From assembly GCF_900112525.1 (NCBI RefSeq), contig NZ_FOMD01000001.1, positions 1,178,001 to 1,242,000 on the forward strand: a DNA stretch of 64,000 nucleotides, written 5' to 3'. The stretch comes from Klenkia taihuensis. GTDB lineage: Bacteria > Actinomycetota > Actinomycetes > Mycobacteriales > Geodermatophilaceae. The position numbers and the translations under genes were made by a program. Within the stretch, counting starts at the first letter, position 1. The number at the start of each line of letters is the position of its first letter. Under the pieces are notes generated by a model. That model searched no databases. It was given only the letters and a program-made list of their open reading frames with translations, and was not told the DNA's origin. This document shows, piece by piece, positions 37,273-49,898 of the stretch.

Positions 37273-38084
37273 AGCTGGCATTCTCGAACCTGGCTTGGGC
37301 CGCCGACCGAGACGACGCCGTCCTGCCGGAGATGCCGCGTCACGGGTTCGAACACCTGGAGATCGCCCCGACCAGGATCTGGGCGGACCCGCTCGCCGTG
37401 CCGCAGCCGGAGCTGCGAGCGTTCCGGTCGAAGGTCGAGCACCATGGGCTTCGGGTCGTCGCGTTGCAGTCGCTGCTGTTCGGCCATCCGGAGCTCCAGC
37501 TCTTCGGCGACGACGCCGCACGCGACGGCCTGGCAGATCACCTGACGGGAATGGCACGGTTCGCTGCAGCCGTAGGAGCCGAACGCCTGGTGTTCGGGTC
37601 ACCAGGGAATCGGCGCCGCGGGGAGCTCACAGTGGAGGAGGCGGACGCGGTGGCGGTGCCCTTCTTCACCGGGCTCGCACGACGTGCGGAGGACCTGGGC
37701 GTGTGCTTCTGCATCGAGGCCAATCCCGAGGCGTACAAGTGCGACTACCTCACCGACGCGGTGGCCTCGACCGCGTTCGTCCGCGCGGTGGACTCGCCCG
37801 GGGTGCGCCTTCATCTCGACACCGCGTGCATGGCGCTGGCCGGTGACGACGCCGTCGAGCGGGTCCACGCCGGCGTCGACGTCCTTGCTCATGTCCACCT
37901 GAGCGCGCCTCAGCTGGGGCCGGTCGGACCCGGGGGGCCGGTCGACCACACCGAGTTCGCTGCGGCGCTTCGCGAGGTCGGGTACCCGCACCACGTCTCG
38001 GTGGAGATGCTGACGCCGAAGACGGACGACCCCGAAGAAGTGCTGTGGCGCACCGCCGACTTCGTGAAGGAGACCTACTCGTGA
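37269..38084 (+). CDS. Sugar phosphate isomerase/epimerase, xylose-isomerase-like TIM barrel
   Basis: A 271-residue protein with the AP endonuclease 2/xylose-isomerase-like fold: KLAFSNLAW at strand 1, RLVFGSPGNRR, CIEANPEAYKCDY (metal-binding Glu), VRLHLDTACMAL, HVHLSAPQLGPVG and SVEMLTP. The metal-ligand Glu/Asp/His/Glu pattern appears intact. GTG 37269 overlaps the SDR stop. The reaction is probably a ketose/aldose or epimerisation step, but the exact substrate cannot be read. Confidence 0.82.
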   Translation: MKLAFSNLAWAADRDDAVLPEMPRHGFEHLEIAPTRIWADPLAVPQPELRAFRSKVEHHGLRVVALQSLLFGHPELQLFGDDAARDGLADHLTGMARFAAAVGAERLVFGSPGNRRRGELTVEEADAVAVPFFTGLARRAEDLGVCFCIEANPEAYKCDYLTDAVASTAFVRAVDSPGVRLHLDTACMALAGDDAVERVHAGVDVLAHVHLSAPQLGPVGPGGPVDHTEFAAALREVGYPHHVSVEMLTPKTDDPEEVLWRTADFVKETYS

Positions 38085-38899
38085 GCGAGCACGGGCCGCG
38101 GGGGGAACTCCCCGCGGGGTGGGACGTCCCCGCAGGGGACACGCACGAGTTCGCCCCCCGATCTTCGGACCTGTGCGTTCTCATCCCGGTGATCAACGAA
38201 GGCGAACGAATTCTCGGCCAGCTCCGGCGGATCAGGGATGCCGGGTTCGGGCTCGACGTGGTCCTCGTCGACGGTGGCAGCACCGACGGCTCCACTGACC
38301 ACGACCGGTTGCGGGAGCTCGGTGTGCGCACGTTGCTGGTGAAGCGGGGTCCCGGCAAACTGAGCGCCCAGTTGCGGCTGGGCTTCGCCTACGCGCTGAG
38401 CCAGGGCTACGAGGGAGTCATCACCGTCGACGGCAACGGCAAGGACGACGTCGCGGCCATCCCGTCCTTCGCCGAGGCGCTGCGTTCCGGCGTCGACTTC
38501 ATTCAGGGCTCCCGGTACGTCCCCGGCGGTCGGGCCATCAACACGCCCAGGGAACGGCACCTGGCCATCAAGTTCCTCCATGCGCCCGTCATGTCCATCG
38601 GGGCGCGTCGCCGGTACACCGACACGACCAACGGGTTCCGCGGTCACTCGACAGCGCTGCTGTCCGACGATCGGGTGGCGCCGCTGCGGAAGGTGTTCGA
38701 CACCTACGAGTTGTTGGCCTACCTGCCGGTCCGTGCGGCGCGCCTCGGCTACCGCTGCATCGAACTCCCGGTCACCCGCGAGTACCCCCCGCCTGGCCAA
38801 GCCGTCCCGACCAAGATCCACGGCCGGAGGGCGCAGTTGGACCTGGTCAAGATCCTCCTGCGTGCCGCGACCGGCCGCTACTCCCCGCCCCGACGATGA
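38081..38899 (+). CDS. Glycosyltransferase family 2, dolichyl-phosphate-sugar synthase-like
   Basis: A 272-residue cytosolic GT2 enzyme. LCVLIPVINEGERI, VLVDGGSTDGSTD (nucleotide binding) and ITVDGNGKDD near residue 115 in the DxD position are intact, as are the GSRYVPGG and DTTNGFRGHS motifs. It likely charges a polyprenyl phosphate with a sugar. The GtrA-like protein encoded next is the usual flippase partner, forming a GtrB-GtrA pair. GTG 38081 overlaps the upstream stop. Confidence 0.85.
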   Translation: MSEHGPRGELPAGWDVPAGDTHEFAPRSSDLCVLIPVINEGERILGQLRRIRDAGFGLDVVLVDGGSTDGSTDHDRLRELGVRTLLVKRGPGKLSAQLRLGFAYALSQGYEGVITVDGNGKDDVAAIPSFAEALRSGVDFIQGSRYVPGGRAINTPRERHLAIKFLHAPVMSIGARRRYTDTTNGFRGHSTALLSDDRVAPLRKVFDTYELLAYLPVRAARLGYRCIELPVTREYPPPGQAVPTKIHGRRAQLDLVKILLRAATGRYSPPRR

Positions 38900-39309
38900 G
38901 GCCGACCCGCTCGTCAACGGTGGTCTTCGCGAAGTTCGTGGTCATCAACGTGCTCAACACCGGCCTCTACTGGCTGCTGTACTTGCTCTTCCTGCAGTTC
39001 ATGCCCTACCTGTGGGCCAACACCGCAGCGCTCGTCCTGGCCGTGCTGGCGGCCTACGTGGCGAACGCCCGTTTCGCCTTCGACGTCCCCACCAGCCGTC
39101 GGTCGCTCGTCCGCTACCTCATCGCCAACGGGACCACCATCGTTGCCCGTACCGGCGTGGCCTTCGTGCTCGTCGACCTGCTCAGGGTGCGCGAAGGGCT
39201 CGTCCCGCCCATTGCCGTGGCGATCACCACCCCGCTGGCCTTCGTGCTCACGCGGTGGGCCCTGGGGCCACCCCGGACGGCTGCACCCGCACCGCGACCG
39301 GTCGGCTGA
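38896..39309 (+). CDS. GtrA family membrane protein, putative lipid-linked sugar flippase
   Basis: A 137-residue protein with four predicted membrane helices and the GtrA hallmarks FVVINVLNTGLYWLLYLLF, AYVANARFAFD (the N-ARFxF motif) and RYLIANGTT. GtrA proteins are proposed to flip polyprenyl-phosphate sugars made by GtrB-type GT2s such as the product of the coupled upstream gene. The last gene of the overlap chain. Confidence 0.88.
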   Translation: MRPTRSSTVVFAKFVVINVLNTGLYWLLYLLFLQFMPYLWANTAALVLAVLAAYVANARFAFDVPTSRRSLVRYLIANGTTIVARTGVAFVLVDLLRVREGLVPPIAVAITTPLAFVLTRWALGPPRTAAPAPRPVG

Positions 39310-39429
39310 GCGGGTCGCAGCCGTCAAATCGGAGTCGGGCCTGACTGGTCGGCGCCTGCATCGGACGTCCACGGCTCGCAGCCAGCTGGACCCGGGCGCG
39401 CAGCAGTGGCCAGACCCGCGGCTGATAGT

Positions 39430-39455
39430 TGGACACGAAAGCGCTGCGGTGTCCA
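39430..39455. promoter_or_regulatory. Inverted repeat TGGACAC-N12-GTGTCCA, possible operator
   Basis: A perfect 7-bp inverted repeat with a 12-base spacer in the 262-base gap between gtrA and the LGFP amidase. The spacing would put half-sites about two helical turns apart. No regulator is identified. Confidence 0.35.
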
Positions 39456-39571
39456 CTCCGTGGCCCGTTCTTGCGGGGGGATGGCGGCTCAAGCCCGGGT
39501 CGCCTGTGGTCGATACCTGGATGGTGGCGCCGCCCGGTGCCGCGTCGAGCCGCCCCAGGGAGCTATCCACC

Positions 39572-42500
39572 GTGCGCCGTCTCATCGCGTGCCTCGCCGC
39601 CTTCATGGCGATGACCGCTTCCCTCCTCGTGCTGCCCGTCTACGCGGCGCCGACACCGGATCCCGAGCCGGTGCAGACGTCGACCGAGACGGTCGCGCTG
39701 GGCTCGGTGGCGCAGCCGGAGGGTGAGGCCGAGGTGCGCTTGGGCACCAGCTCGCCGTCGGTCAGCGTCCCGGTGAGCACGCCGGTACTGACCGTGCGCC
39801 AGGTGGATGTGCCGTCGTTCTCGCTGGTCGGCGTGACTTGGGCCGAGTCGGACGCGGTCACCGACACCGTCGCGCGTGTCCGGGTGCAGCGAGCCGGTGG
39901 AGGTTGGGGATCCTGGGCAGAGGTCGGTGTCGAGGACGCCGAGCAGGACGGTGCCGCCGGTCGCGGAGGGACCGCGCCGCTGTGGACGGGACCCAGCACA
40001 GGTGTCGAGGTCGAGCTGGTCACCAGATCCGGCGCCGCCCCCGCCGACGTGCAGCTCGACCTGGTCGACCCCGGCGAGTCCAACGCCGATGCGGGCCTCA
40101 GCAGCCCCGCCATCCAGGACACCGCAGACGCCGCGACCGACATGCCCGACGTCTTTTCCCGAGCGCAGTGGGGCGCAGACGAGGCGCTGCGCACCTGGGC
40201 TCCGCAGTACGCGCCGACCATTCGGGCGGCGACGGTCCACCACACGGCGGACAACAACGGCTACACGGTGGCCGACGTCCCGGCCATGATGCGTTCGATC
40301 TACCGCTACCACGCGGTGAGCCGCGGGTGGGGCGACATCGGCTACAACGTGGTCGTCGACCGGTTCGGCCGGCTGTGGGAGGGCCGCTCGGGCGGGTTGG
40401 CCAGCACAGTCGTCGGTGCGCACGCCGGCGGCTTCAACTCAGGCACGTTCGGAGTGTCCATGCTGGGGAACTTCGACGTGGCTCCGGCGCCCCAGGCGAT
40501 GGTGGACGCCGTCGCCGCCATCATCGCCTGGAAGTTCTCGCTGTACGGCGTGGACCCGGCCGGGATGGTGACGTTGACCTCTGGTGGGGGCGGGACGTCC
40601 CGCTACGCAGCGGGTGAGCGCGTCTCGCTGCCGACCATCTTCGGCCACCGCGACGTCGGCAACACGTCCTGCCCTGGCCGGTACGGATATGCCCGGTTGG
40701 GGGAGATCCGGGCCGCGGTCGCGGCGAGGCTGACCAGTCGCGAGTACGAGATGCAGGCGGCCGTCAACCGGGCAGGTGGTGCTGCCGTCCTCGGGGCGAT
40801 CCGCGGGGCGCTGGTCACCGACGGTCCGGTGTCGTGGCAGGCGTACGACAACGGGCGGGTGTACTGGGCGCCCGGCAACGGTGCCCACGCGCTGACCGGC
40901 ACCTGGTTGCAGACCTTCCTGGACGCGGGGGGCCACACCGCTCTCGGCGCGCCTCGCTCGGATGTGCAGACCTCCGTGCGCTCCGGGCAGGTGCTCCTGC
41001 TCGTGCGAGGGGCGATCACCCGAACCCCCACCGGGCCGCTGCGGGTGGTCGCGGGGCAGACGTACGAGCGCTGGATCGCCCTGGGCGCCGAGAACGGCTG
41101 GCTGGGGTACCCGAGCTCGGCAGAAGCGGTGCTGGCGGGCGGCGGATTCACCGCGTTCGAGGGAGGGTCGGTCTACCGCTCCCCGGGAACGGGTGCACAC
41201 GCCGTGAGGGGTGGGATCTACGAGGCGTGGGCCCGGCTGGGCTACGAGACCGGGGTACTGGGTTTCCCCACCGCGGACGAGGTGCCGGTGGCCGGTGGTT
41301 TCGTGAGCACGTTCCAGGGTGGGTCCATCTTCTGGTCCCCGTCGACCGGTGGGCGTTTCGTGCGGGGCGGGATCCAGCAGGCCTGGGTGCGACTGGGCGG
41401 CGTGAGCGGGGTGCTGGGTTTCCCGACCGCGGACGAGGTGCCGGTGGCCGGTGGTTTCGTGAGCACGTTCCAGGGTGGGTCCATCTTCTGGTCCCCGTCG
41501 ACCGGTGGGCGTTTCGTGCGGGGCGGGATCCAGCAGGCCTGGGTGCGACTGGGCGGCGTGAGCGGGGTGCTGGGTTTCCCGACCGCGGACGAGGTGCCGG
41601 TGGCCGGTGGTTTCGTGAGCACGTTCCAGGGTGGGTCCATCTTCTGGTCCCCGTCGACGGGTGGGCACCCGGTCCAGGGGGACCTGCTGGCCGCGTACGT
41701 GCGGCAGGGCGGACCCGCGGGGGCACTTGGATTCCCCGTGTCCGACCCGCAGGCCCGGTCGGGGGGCCTCCTCTCCACCTTCCAGCGTGGGTCGATTGCC
41801 TGGAGCCCCCGGACCGGCGCGCGAGTGCTGGACGAGACCTTCTCCGCCGCCTACGACGCCCGAGGGGGGGTCACCGGACCGCTCGGTTTCCCCACGACGG
41901 ATGTGTTCACCGCCGGTGGCGCAGGGCGTGGGCTGCACACCGAGGGTGGCAACCTGTACTGGTCGCCGTCCACCCAGGCGGCCAACGTCTCCGGCCGCAT
42001 CTACCAGCTCTTCGCACAGCAGGGGTACGAATACGGGCCCTTGGGCTACCCGCTGGGGGATGCCGAGCAGGTCGCGGGCGGATTGCGGCAGCGGTTCCAG
42101 CGCGGTGAGGTGTTCAGCTCGGCCCTGGGTACCTTCTCGGTCACCGGTGGCCTGGCGCAGGCCTACGCCAGGGCGGGTGGTGCGGAGGGCCCGCTCGGGC
42201 TTCCCGGCACGCCGGCTCGGACCACGGCTGCCCGCGGCGGGGGCTGGTACCAGCACTTCCAGGGCGGGTCCGTCTACTGGTCCCCGATGACCGGCGGGCA
42301 TCCGCTGCGCGGAGCCGTGCTGTCCGCCTGGGCGGCCTCCGGTTACGAGTACGGCGCACTCGGCTTCCCGACCACGGATCCCGTAGTGCTCAACGGCGGT
42401 GGGTTCACGGGTTTCCAGGGCGGTGCCGTCTACTGGTCGACGGGGCACGGCGCGCACGTGCTCAGCGGCGCCTTCTACGACGAGTGGGCCCGCCGCGGCT

Positions 42501-42628
42501 ACGAGACCGGGCAGCTCGGCTACCCGACGTCCGACGTGTACGCGGTCGCCGGTGGCAGCCGCATGGACTTCGCAGGGGGACATGTGCTGCGACGGAACGA
42601 CGGCTCAGTAATGACGACCGTCCGCTGA
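39572..42628 (+). CDS. Secreted PGRP/N-acetylmuramoyl-L-alanine amidase with LGFP repeats
   Basis: A 1018-residue exported protein. GTG 39572 (AGGGAG upstream) begins a signal peptide ending near VYAAP. Residues ~190-390 are a PGRP/amidase_2 domain: SRAQWGADE, ATVHHTADNNGY (zinc His), WGDIGYNVVVDRFG, GAHAGGFNSGTFGVSMLGNF and FGHRDVGNTSCPG (zinc His). It should cleave the peptide-glycan amide bond or bind peptidoglycan. The remaining ~600 residues are ~12 LGFP repeats, three of them nearly identical in DNA. The tail ends in YAVAGGSRMDFAGG, matching the 27771 protein. The long open frame upstream, overlapping gtrA, is not coding. Confidence 0.9.
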   Translation: MRRLIACLAAFMAMTASLLVLPVYAAPTPDPEPVQTSTETVALGSVAQPEGEAEVRLGTSSPSVSVPVSTPVLTVRQVDVPSFSLVGVTWAESDAVTDTVARVRVQRAGGGWGSWAEVGVEDAEQDGAAGRGGTAPLWTGPSTGVEVELVTRSGAAPADVQLDLVDPGESNADAGLSSPAIQDTADAATDMPDVFSRAQWGADEALRTWAPQYAPTIRAATVHHTADNNGYTVADVPAMMRSIYRYHAVSRGWGDIGYNVVVDRFGRLWEGRSGGLASTVVGAHAGGFNSGTFGVSMLGNFDVAPAPQAMVDAVAAIIAWKFSLYGVDPAGMVTLTSGGGGTSRYAAGERVSLPTIFGHRDVGNTSCPGRYGYARLGEIRAAVAARLTSREYEMQAAVNRAGGAAVLGAIRGALVTDGPVSWQAYDNGRVYWAPGNGAHALTGTWLQTFLDAGGHTALGAPRSDVQTSVRSGQVLLLVRGAITRTPTGPLRVVAGQTYERWIALGAENGWLGYPSSAEAVLAGGGFTAFEGGSVYRSPGTGAHAVRGGIYEAWARLGYETGVLGFPTADEVPVAGGFVSTFQGGSIFWSPSTGGRFVRGGIQQAWVRLGGVSGVLGFPTADEVPVAGGFVSTFQGGSIFWSPSTGGRFVRGGIQQAWVRLGGVSGVLGFPTADEVPVAGGFVSTFQGGSIFWSPSTGGHPVQGDLLAAYVRQGGPAGALGFPVSDPQARSGGLLSTFQRGSIAWSPRTGARVLDETFSAAYDARGGVTGPLGFPTTDVFTAGGAGRGLHTEGGNLYWSPSTQAANVSGRIYQLFAQQGYEYGPLGYPLGDAEQVAGGLRQRFQRGEVFSSALGTFSVTGGLAQAYARAGGAEGPLGLPGTPARTTAARGGGWYQHFQGGSVYWSPMTGGHPLRGAVLSAWAASGYEYGALGFPTTDPVVLNGGGFTGFQGGAVYWSTGHGAHVLSGAFYDEWARRGYETGQLGYPTSDVYAVAGGSRMDFAGGHVLRRNDGSVMTTVR
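41261..41658 (+). repeat. 156-bp tandem repeat inside the LGFP amidase, ~2.5 copies
   Basis: Copies at 41261-41416 and 41417-41572 differ at one base (41269 versus 41425). A third partial copy, 41573-41658, is identical to copy 2 before diverging at 41659. Each unit encodes 52 residues, one LGFP repeat. Near identity at DNA level points to recent duplication. Confidence 0.95.
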
Positions 42629-42657
42629 GGCTGACAAGCCCCGGCGTCTGCCCCGGG

Positions 42658-42663
42658 TAGCGT
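42658..42663 (+). promoter_or_regulatory. -10 box (TAGCGT) of a probable leaderless wzm transcript
   Basis: TAGCGT ends 7 bases before GTG 42671, which favours that start over the in-frame GTG at 42662 inside the box. Confidence 0.55.
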
Positions 42664-42670
42664 GCCCAGC

Positions 42671-43507
42671 GTGAGTGCATCGACGTCCCCACGCGAGACG
42701 GCGTGGGCGCGCGCCGCCCACGACCTGGCCGGGGGCTGGGGACAGCGGCAGTTGTGGGCACACCTGGGATGGCAGGACATCCGCCAGCGCTATCGGCGCT
42801 CCGTCCTCGGTCCGTTGTGGATCACCATCAGCATGGCGGTCACCGCCGTCGCGCTGGGCATCCTCTACGCCGGGTTGTTCGGCAACCCGCTCGAGACGCA
42901 ATTGCCCTACATCCTCGTGGGCTTCATCGTGTGGGGCTTCATCTCCGGCTGCATCAACGAGGGCTCGGAGGTCTTCGTCGCCAACGAGGGCCTGATCAAG
43001 CAGTTGCCCGCCCCCTTGAGTGTTCACGTCTACCGTCTGGTCTGGCGGCAGACGCTGTTCTTCCTGCACAACCTGGTCGTCTACGTGGTGATGCTCGCGA
43101 TCTTCCCGCAGCCGCTGACTTGGCGATCGCTGGCCGCAGTCCCGGCACTGGCGCTGCTCATGGTGAACGGGGTGTGGGTGGCGCTGCTGTTCGGTATCGT
43201 GAGCACCCGGTTCAGGGACCTCGTGCCGATCAGCCAGAGCATCGTCCAGTTGATGTTCTTCATGACGCCGATCGTGTGGATCTACGGGGACCTGCTCAAC
43301 AGCTCGAACCCGACGGTCGCCGAACGTGCGCGCATCGCTGAGTTCAACCCGTTCCTGCACTTCCTGGAGATCATCCGGGCGCCGCTGCTGGGCCAGGACC
43401 AGCACTGGCGGCACTGGGCGGTGGTGCTGGCGATCACGGTGGTCGGCTGGGCGTTGACCCTGGTCGCCATGCGTCGTTACCGCGCGCGCGTGGCGTACTG
43501 GGTCTAG
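42671..43507 (+). CDS. wzm: ABC-2 type polysaccharide exporter permease
   Basis: A 278-residue permease with an N-terminal amphipathic segment (LGWQDIRQRYRRSVLGPLW, the hallmark of Wzm/TagG permeases) and six membrane helices. It pairs with the ATPase encoded 15 bases downstream and with a GlfT1-type enzyme after it. The same trio occurs in mycobacteria (Rv3781-Rv3783), where it exports lipid-linked galactan. A galactan-like substrate is therefore the leading hypothesis. Confidence 0.92.
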   Translation: MSASTSPRETAWARAAHDLAGGWGQRQLWAHLGWQDIRQRYRRSVLGPLWITISMAVTAVALGILYAGLFGNPLETQLPYILVGFIVWGFISGCINEGSEVFVANEGLIKQLPAPLSVHVYRLVWRQTLFFLHNLVVYVVMLAIFPQPLTWRSLAAVPALALLMVNGVWVALLFGIVSTRFRDLVPISQSIVQLMFFMTPIVWIYGDLLNSSNPTVAERARIAEFNPFLHFLEIIRAPLLGQDQHWRHWAVVLAITVVGWALTLVAMRRYRARVAYWV

Positions 43508-43522
43508 CAGGGAGGAACGGAC

Positions 43523-44284
43523 ATGGTCAGCATCCGCACGGTCGACGCGACGGTCGATTTCCCCATCTTCGACGCGAAGAGCCGGTCCCTGAAGAAGACC
43601 GTCCTCGGTCTCGTCGGCGGCAACATCGACAGCGACGCGAAGGTGCCCGTCATCAACGCGCTGCGGGACATCACCGTGGACATCAACCACGGCGACCGGG
43701 TCGGACTGGTGGGGCACAACGGCGCCGGCAAGTCCACCCTCCTCCGGCTGCTGTCGGGCATCTACGAGCCCACCCGGGGCATCAGCGAGGTCCGAGGGCG
43801 CGTCGCGCCTGTCTTCGATCTGGGTGTCGGCATGGACCCGGAGATCTCCGGGCTGGAGAACATCATCATCCGCGGCCTGTTCCTCGGCATGACCCGCAAG
43901 CAGATGGTTGCCCGCATCGACGATATCGCCGACTTCACCGAGCTCGGTGACTTCCTGCGGATGCCGTTGCGCACCTACTCCACGGGCATGCGGGTGCGCC
44001 TGGCCCTCGGCGTAGTCACCAGCATCGACCCCGAGATCCTGCTCCTGGACGAGGGCATCGGTGCGGTCGATGCTGCGTTCCTGGAGAAGGCCCGTGGCCG
44101 GCTCAGCGACCTGGTCGACCGGGCCGGGCTATTGGTCTTCGCGTCGCACTCCGACGAGTTCCTTGAGCAGCTGTGCACCACAGCCATCTGGATGGAGCAC
44201 GGCCGCATCAAGGAGCAGGGCCCGCTGGACGCCGTGCTGCGCCACTACAAGGGCATCCCCGAGCCCGCCGAGCCGGCCCCGTGA
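43523..44284 (+). CDS. wzt: ABC-type polysaccharide exporter ATPase
   Basis: A 253-residue ATPase with Walker A GHNGAGKSTLLRLL, signature YSTGMRVRLALG (the STGM variant of Wzt/TagH ATPases), Walker B EILLLDEGIGAVD and switch His in ASHS. There is no C-terminal carbohydrate-binding extension, so substrate recognition is like the mycobacterial galactan exporter rather than E. coli O9 Wzt. AGGGAGG upstream of ATG 43523. The stop overlaps glfT1. Confidence 0.94.
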   Translation: MVSIRTVDATVDFPIFDAKSRSLKKTVLGLVGGNIDSDAKVPVINALRDITVDINHGDRVGLVGHNGAGKSTLLRLLSGIYEPTRGISEVRGRVAPVFDLGVGMDPEISGLENIIIRGLFLGMTRKQMVARIDDIADFTELGDFLRMPLRTYSTGMRVRLALGVVTSIDPEILLLDEGIGAVDAAFLEKARGRLSDLVDRAGLLVFASHSDEFLEQLCTTAIWMEHGRIKEQGPLDAVLRHYKGIPEPAEPAP

Positions 44285-45183
44285 GCCGGGCGGTTGAGGC
44301 AGGACGAGTCGTTGCGGTCATCGTCACCTGCCGGCGTGCCGGCCTGCTGCGCGAGGGCCTTGCGGTCCTGGCTGGCCAGACCCGGCTGCCCGACCACCTC
44401 GTCGTGGTCGACAACGGCGATGACGAGGAGACCCGGCAGGTCGTCGCGGACTGGCCCGGCCCGGTCGAGTACTTGCCTTCGAAGGACAACCTGGGCGGCG
44501 CCGGGGGATTCGCCCTCGGCATGCTCACCGCCCTGCGGCTTGGCGCCGATTGGGTCTGGTGTGCCGACGACGACGGTCGCCCCGGTGCTCCGGACACCCT
44601 CGAGGTCCTGCTGCGCGAGGCCGCCGACCGGCAGCTGGGCGAGCTGTCGCCGGCCGTCGTCGACATCGCCGACCCCGACCGGTTCGCCTTCCCGGTGCGC
44701 ACGGGGCTGCGGTGGTCCCACCGCGTCTCGGAGATGCGGGGCCGGGACTTCCTGCCTGGGTACGCGTCGCTGTTCAACGGGGCGCTGTTCGCCCGCACGG
44801 CACTGCACTCGGTGGGGGTGCCGGACCTGCGCCTGTTCCTGCGCGGCGACGAGACGGAGATGCACCGGCGGCTCACCCGGGCCGGGGTGCCGTTCGGGAC
44901 GACGCTCCGCGCGGCGTACCACCACCCGCAGGGCTCGGACGAGTTCCGGCCCATCCTCGGTGGACGGCTGTCCGCCCAGTTCCCGGACGACGCCACCAAA
45001 CGGTTCTTCGTCTACCGCAACCGCGGCTACCTGATGTCTCAGCCGGGTATGCGCTGGCTGTACCCGCTCGAGGTGGTCCGGTTCGGGTGGTTCTTCGCCT
45101 CGCGCCGCGACTGGGCGGGCCTGCGGTCCTGGTTGCAGCTGACGGGGGACGGGCGCCGCGAGCGCTTCCGCCGTCCTGGCTGA
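44281..45183 (+). CDS. glfT1: Galactofuranosyltransferase GlfT1 homologue
   Basis: A 300-residue GT2 enzyme very similar to M. tuberculosis GlfT1 (Rv3782). Shared blocks include RLPDHLVVVDNGDD, NLGGAGGFALGML, DWVWCADDDG (metal site), LPGYASLFNGALF, VPDLRLFLRGDETEMHRRL, YHHPQGSDEF and FFVYRNRGYLMSQPG. GlfT1 adds the first galactofuranose units onto the rhamnosyl-GlcNAc lipid linker. GTG 44281 overlaps the wzt stop. WbbL and Rml enzymes for the linker lie 4-10 kb downstream. Confidence 0.9.
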   Translation: MSRAVEAGRVVAVIVTCRRAGLLREGLAVLAGQTRLPDHLVVVDNGDDEETRQVVADWPGPVEYLPSKDNLGGAGGFALGMLTALRLGADWVWCADDDGRPGAPDTLEVLLREAADRQLGELSPAVVDIADPDRFAFPVRTGLRWSHRVSEMRGRDFLPGYASLFNGALFARTALHSVGVPDLRLFLRGDETEMHRRLTRAGVPFGTTLRAAYHHPQGSDEFRPILGGRLSAQFPDDATKRFFVYRNRGYLMSQPGMRWLYPLEVVRFGWFFASRRDWAGLRSWLQLTGDGRRERFRRPG

Positions 45184-45212
45184 CCCTGCGGGCCGACCAG
45201 GACGGCGAGCGG

Positions 45213-46111
45213 TCAGAGGACCGTGCGCGGGAAGGTCGGCTTCGGGTCGAACCGGATGCCCTCGACGAACTTCTTCGCCAGCCGCTTGCGCAGCCGCCAC
45301 GGCACATTGCCCCCGGCCAGGCCCCGCCAGAGCCGTTGAGCGAAGCGGGCCGCGGCGAAGGGGTCCTCCCGGTGCCACCGGTAGGAGGCCTCGTTGCGGA
45401 CGCCGTACTCGAACTTCCACATGTTGCCGTCGTTGACGTCGCCGAAGTTCACGCCCCGGTTGACGCCCAGGTCGTGGGTGACCGTGCTGTCCAGGACCTG
45501 AACTCCGGGACCGGCCGCGATCAGCCGGCGGGTGTACTCCTGGTCGTCGAACCAGATGAAGTACTCGCGCAGCGGCAACCCGAACTGGGTGATCGCCCAT
45601 CGGGGGAAGAGCACCGAGACGAACGAGCACGAGTTGACCAGCACGTTCTGCTGGCCGTGCACGAGCAGCTTGGCCCAGTCCCAGGTGGGCTCGGCGTTGT
45701 TCATCTCGCAGATGTCGCCGTTGGACCACTGCACCACCGAGCAGGCGAAGGGTAGCCGCATGCCCATCCGGTCCTCGGCGGCCGCGTGCCCGTCCAGCAG
45801 GGCCCCGACGGCCCCGGGGTGCGGGTAGCAGTCGTCGTCCATGATCCAGATGGCGTCGGCGCCCTGCTCGTAGGCCCGGGCCATGCCGGTGGCGAACCCG
45901 CCGGCGCCGCCGGTGTTCTCCGGCAGCACCATGATCTCGACCTTCGGGTGGTCGGCGTAGCGGGCCAGGACCTCCGGCGTGTGGTCGGTCGAGGCGTTGT
46001 CGACGACCACCACCCGGTCCACGGGCCGCTCCTGGGCCAGGACGTCGTCGAGCACCCGGCCGAGCTTGTCGGCGCGGTTGAAGGTCACGACGACCGCGGC
46101 CACGTCGAGGG

Positions 46112-46115
<4 letters not shown>
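45213..46115 (-). CDS. Glycosyltransferase family 2, putative galactofuranosyltransferase
   Basis: A 300-residue GT2 enzyme with AAVVVTFNRADKLGRVL, VVVDNASTDHTPEV, NTGGAGGFATGM and IWIMDDDCYPHPG (metal site). The GGAGGF block mirrors GlfT1, supporting a galactofuranosyltransferase of the GlfT group. FIWFDDQEYTRRLIAAGPGV is the acceptor-side region. GTG 46115 overlaps the stop of the upstream GT4 gene (GTGA) and is preferred over GTG 46124. Operon glf-GT4-GT2 on the minus strand, convergent with glfT1. Confidence 0.85.

Positions 46116-49894
<3,779 letters not shown>

Positions 49895-49898
<4 letters not shown>

Noticed and set aside
39143-39571. Upstream extension of the LGFP amidase frame into gtrA
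   Set aside because: No conserved sequence before the signal peptide; GTG 39572 has a ribosome-binding site and begins a good signal peptide.
41261-41658. Repeat array considered as a CRISPR
   Set aside because: Units are 156 bp, directly adjacent with no spacers, and lie in frame within a protein repeat.
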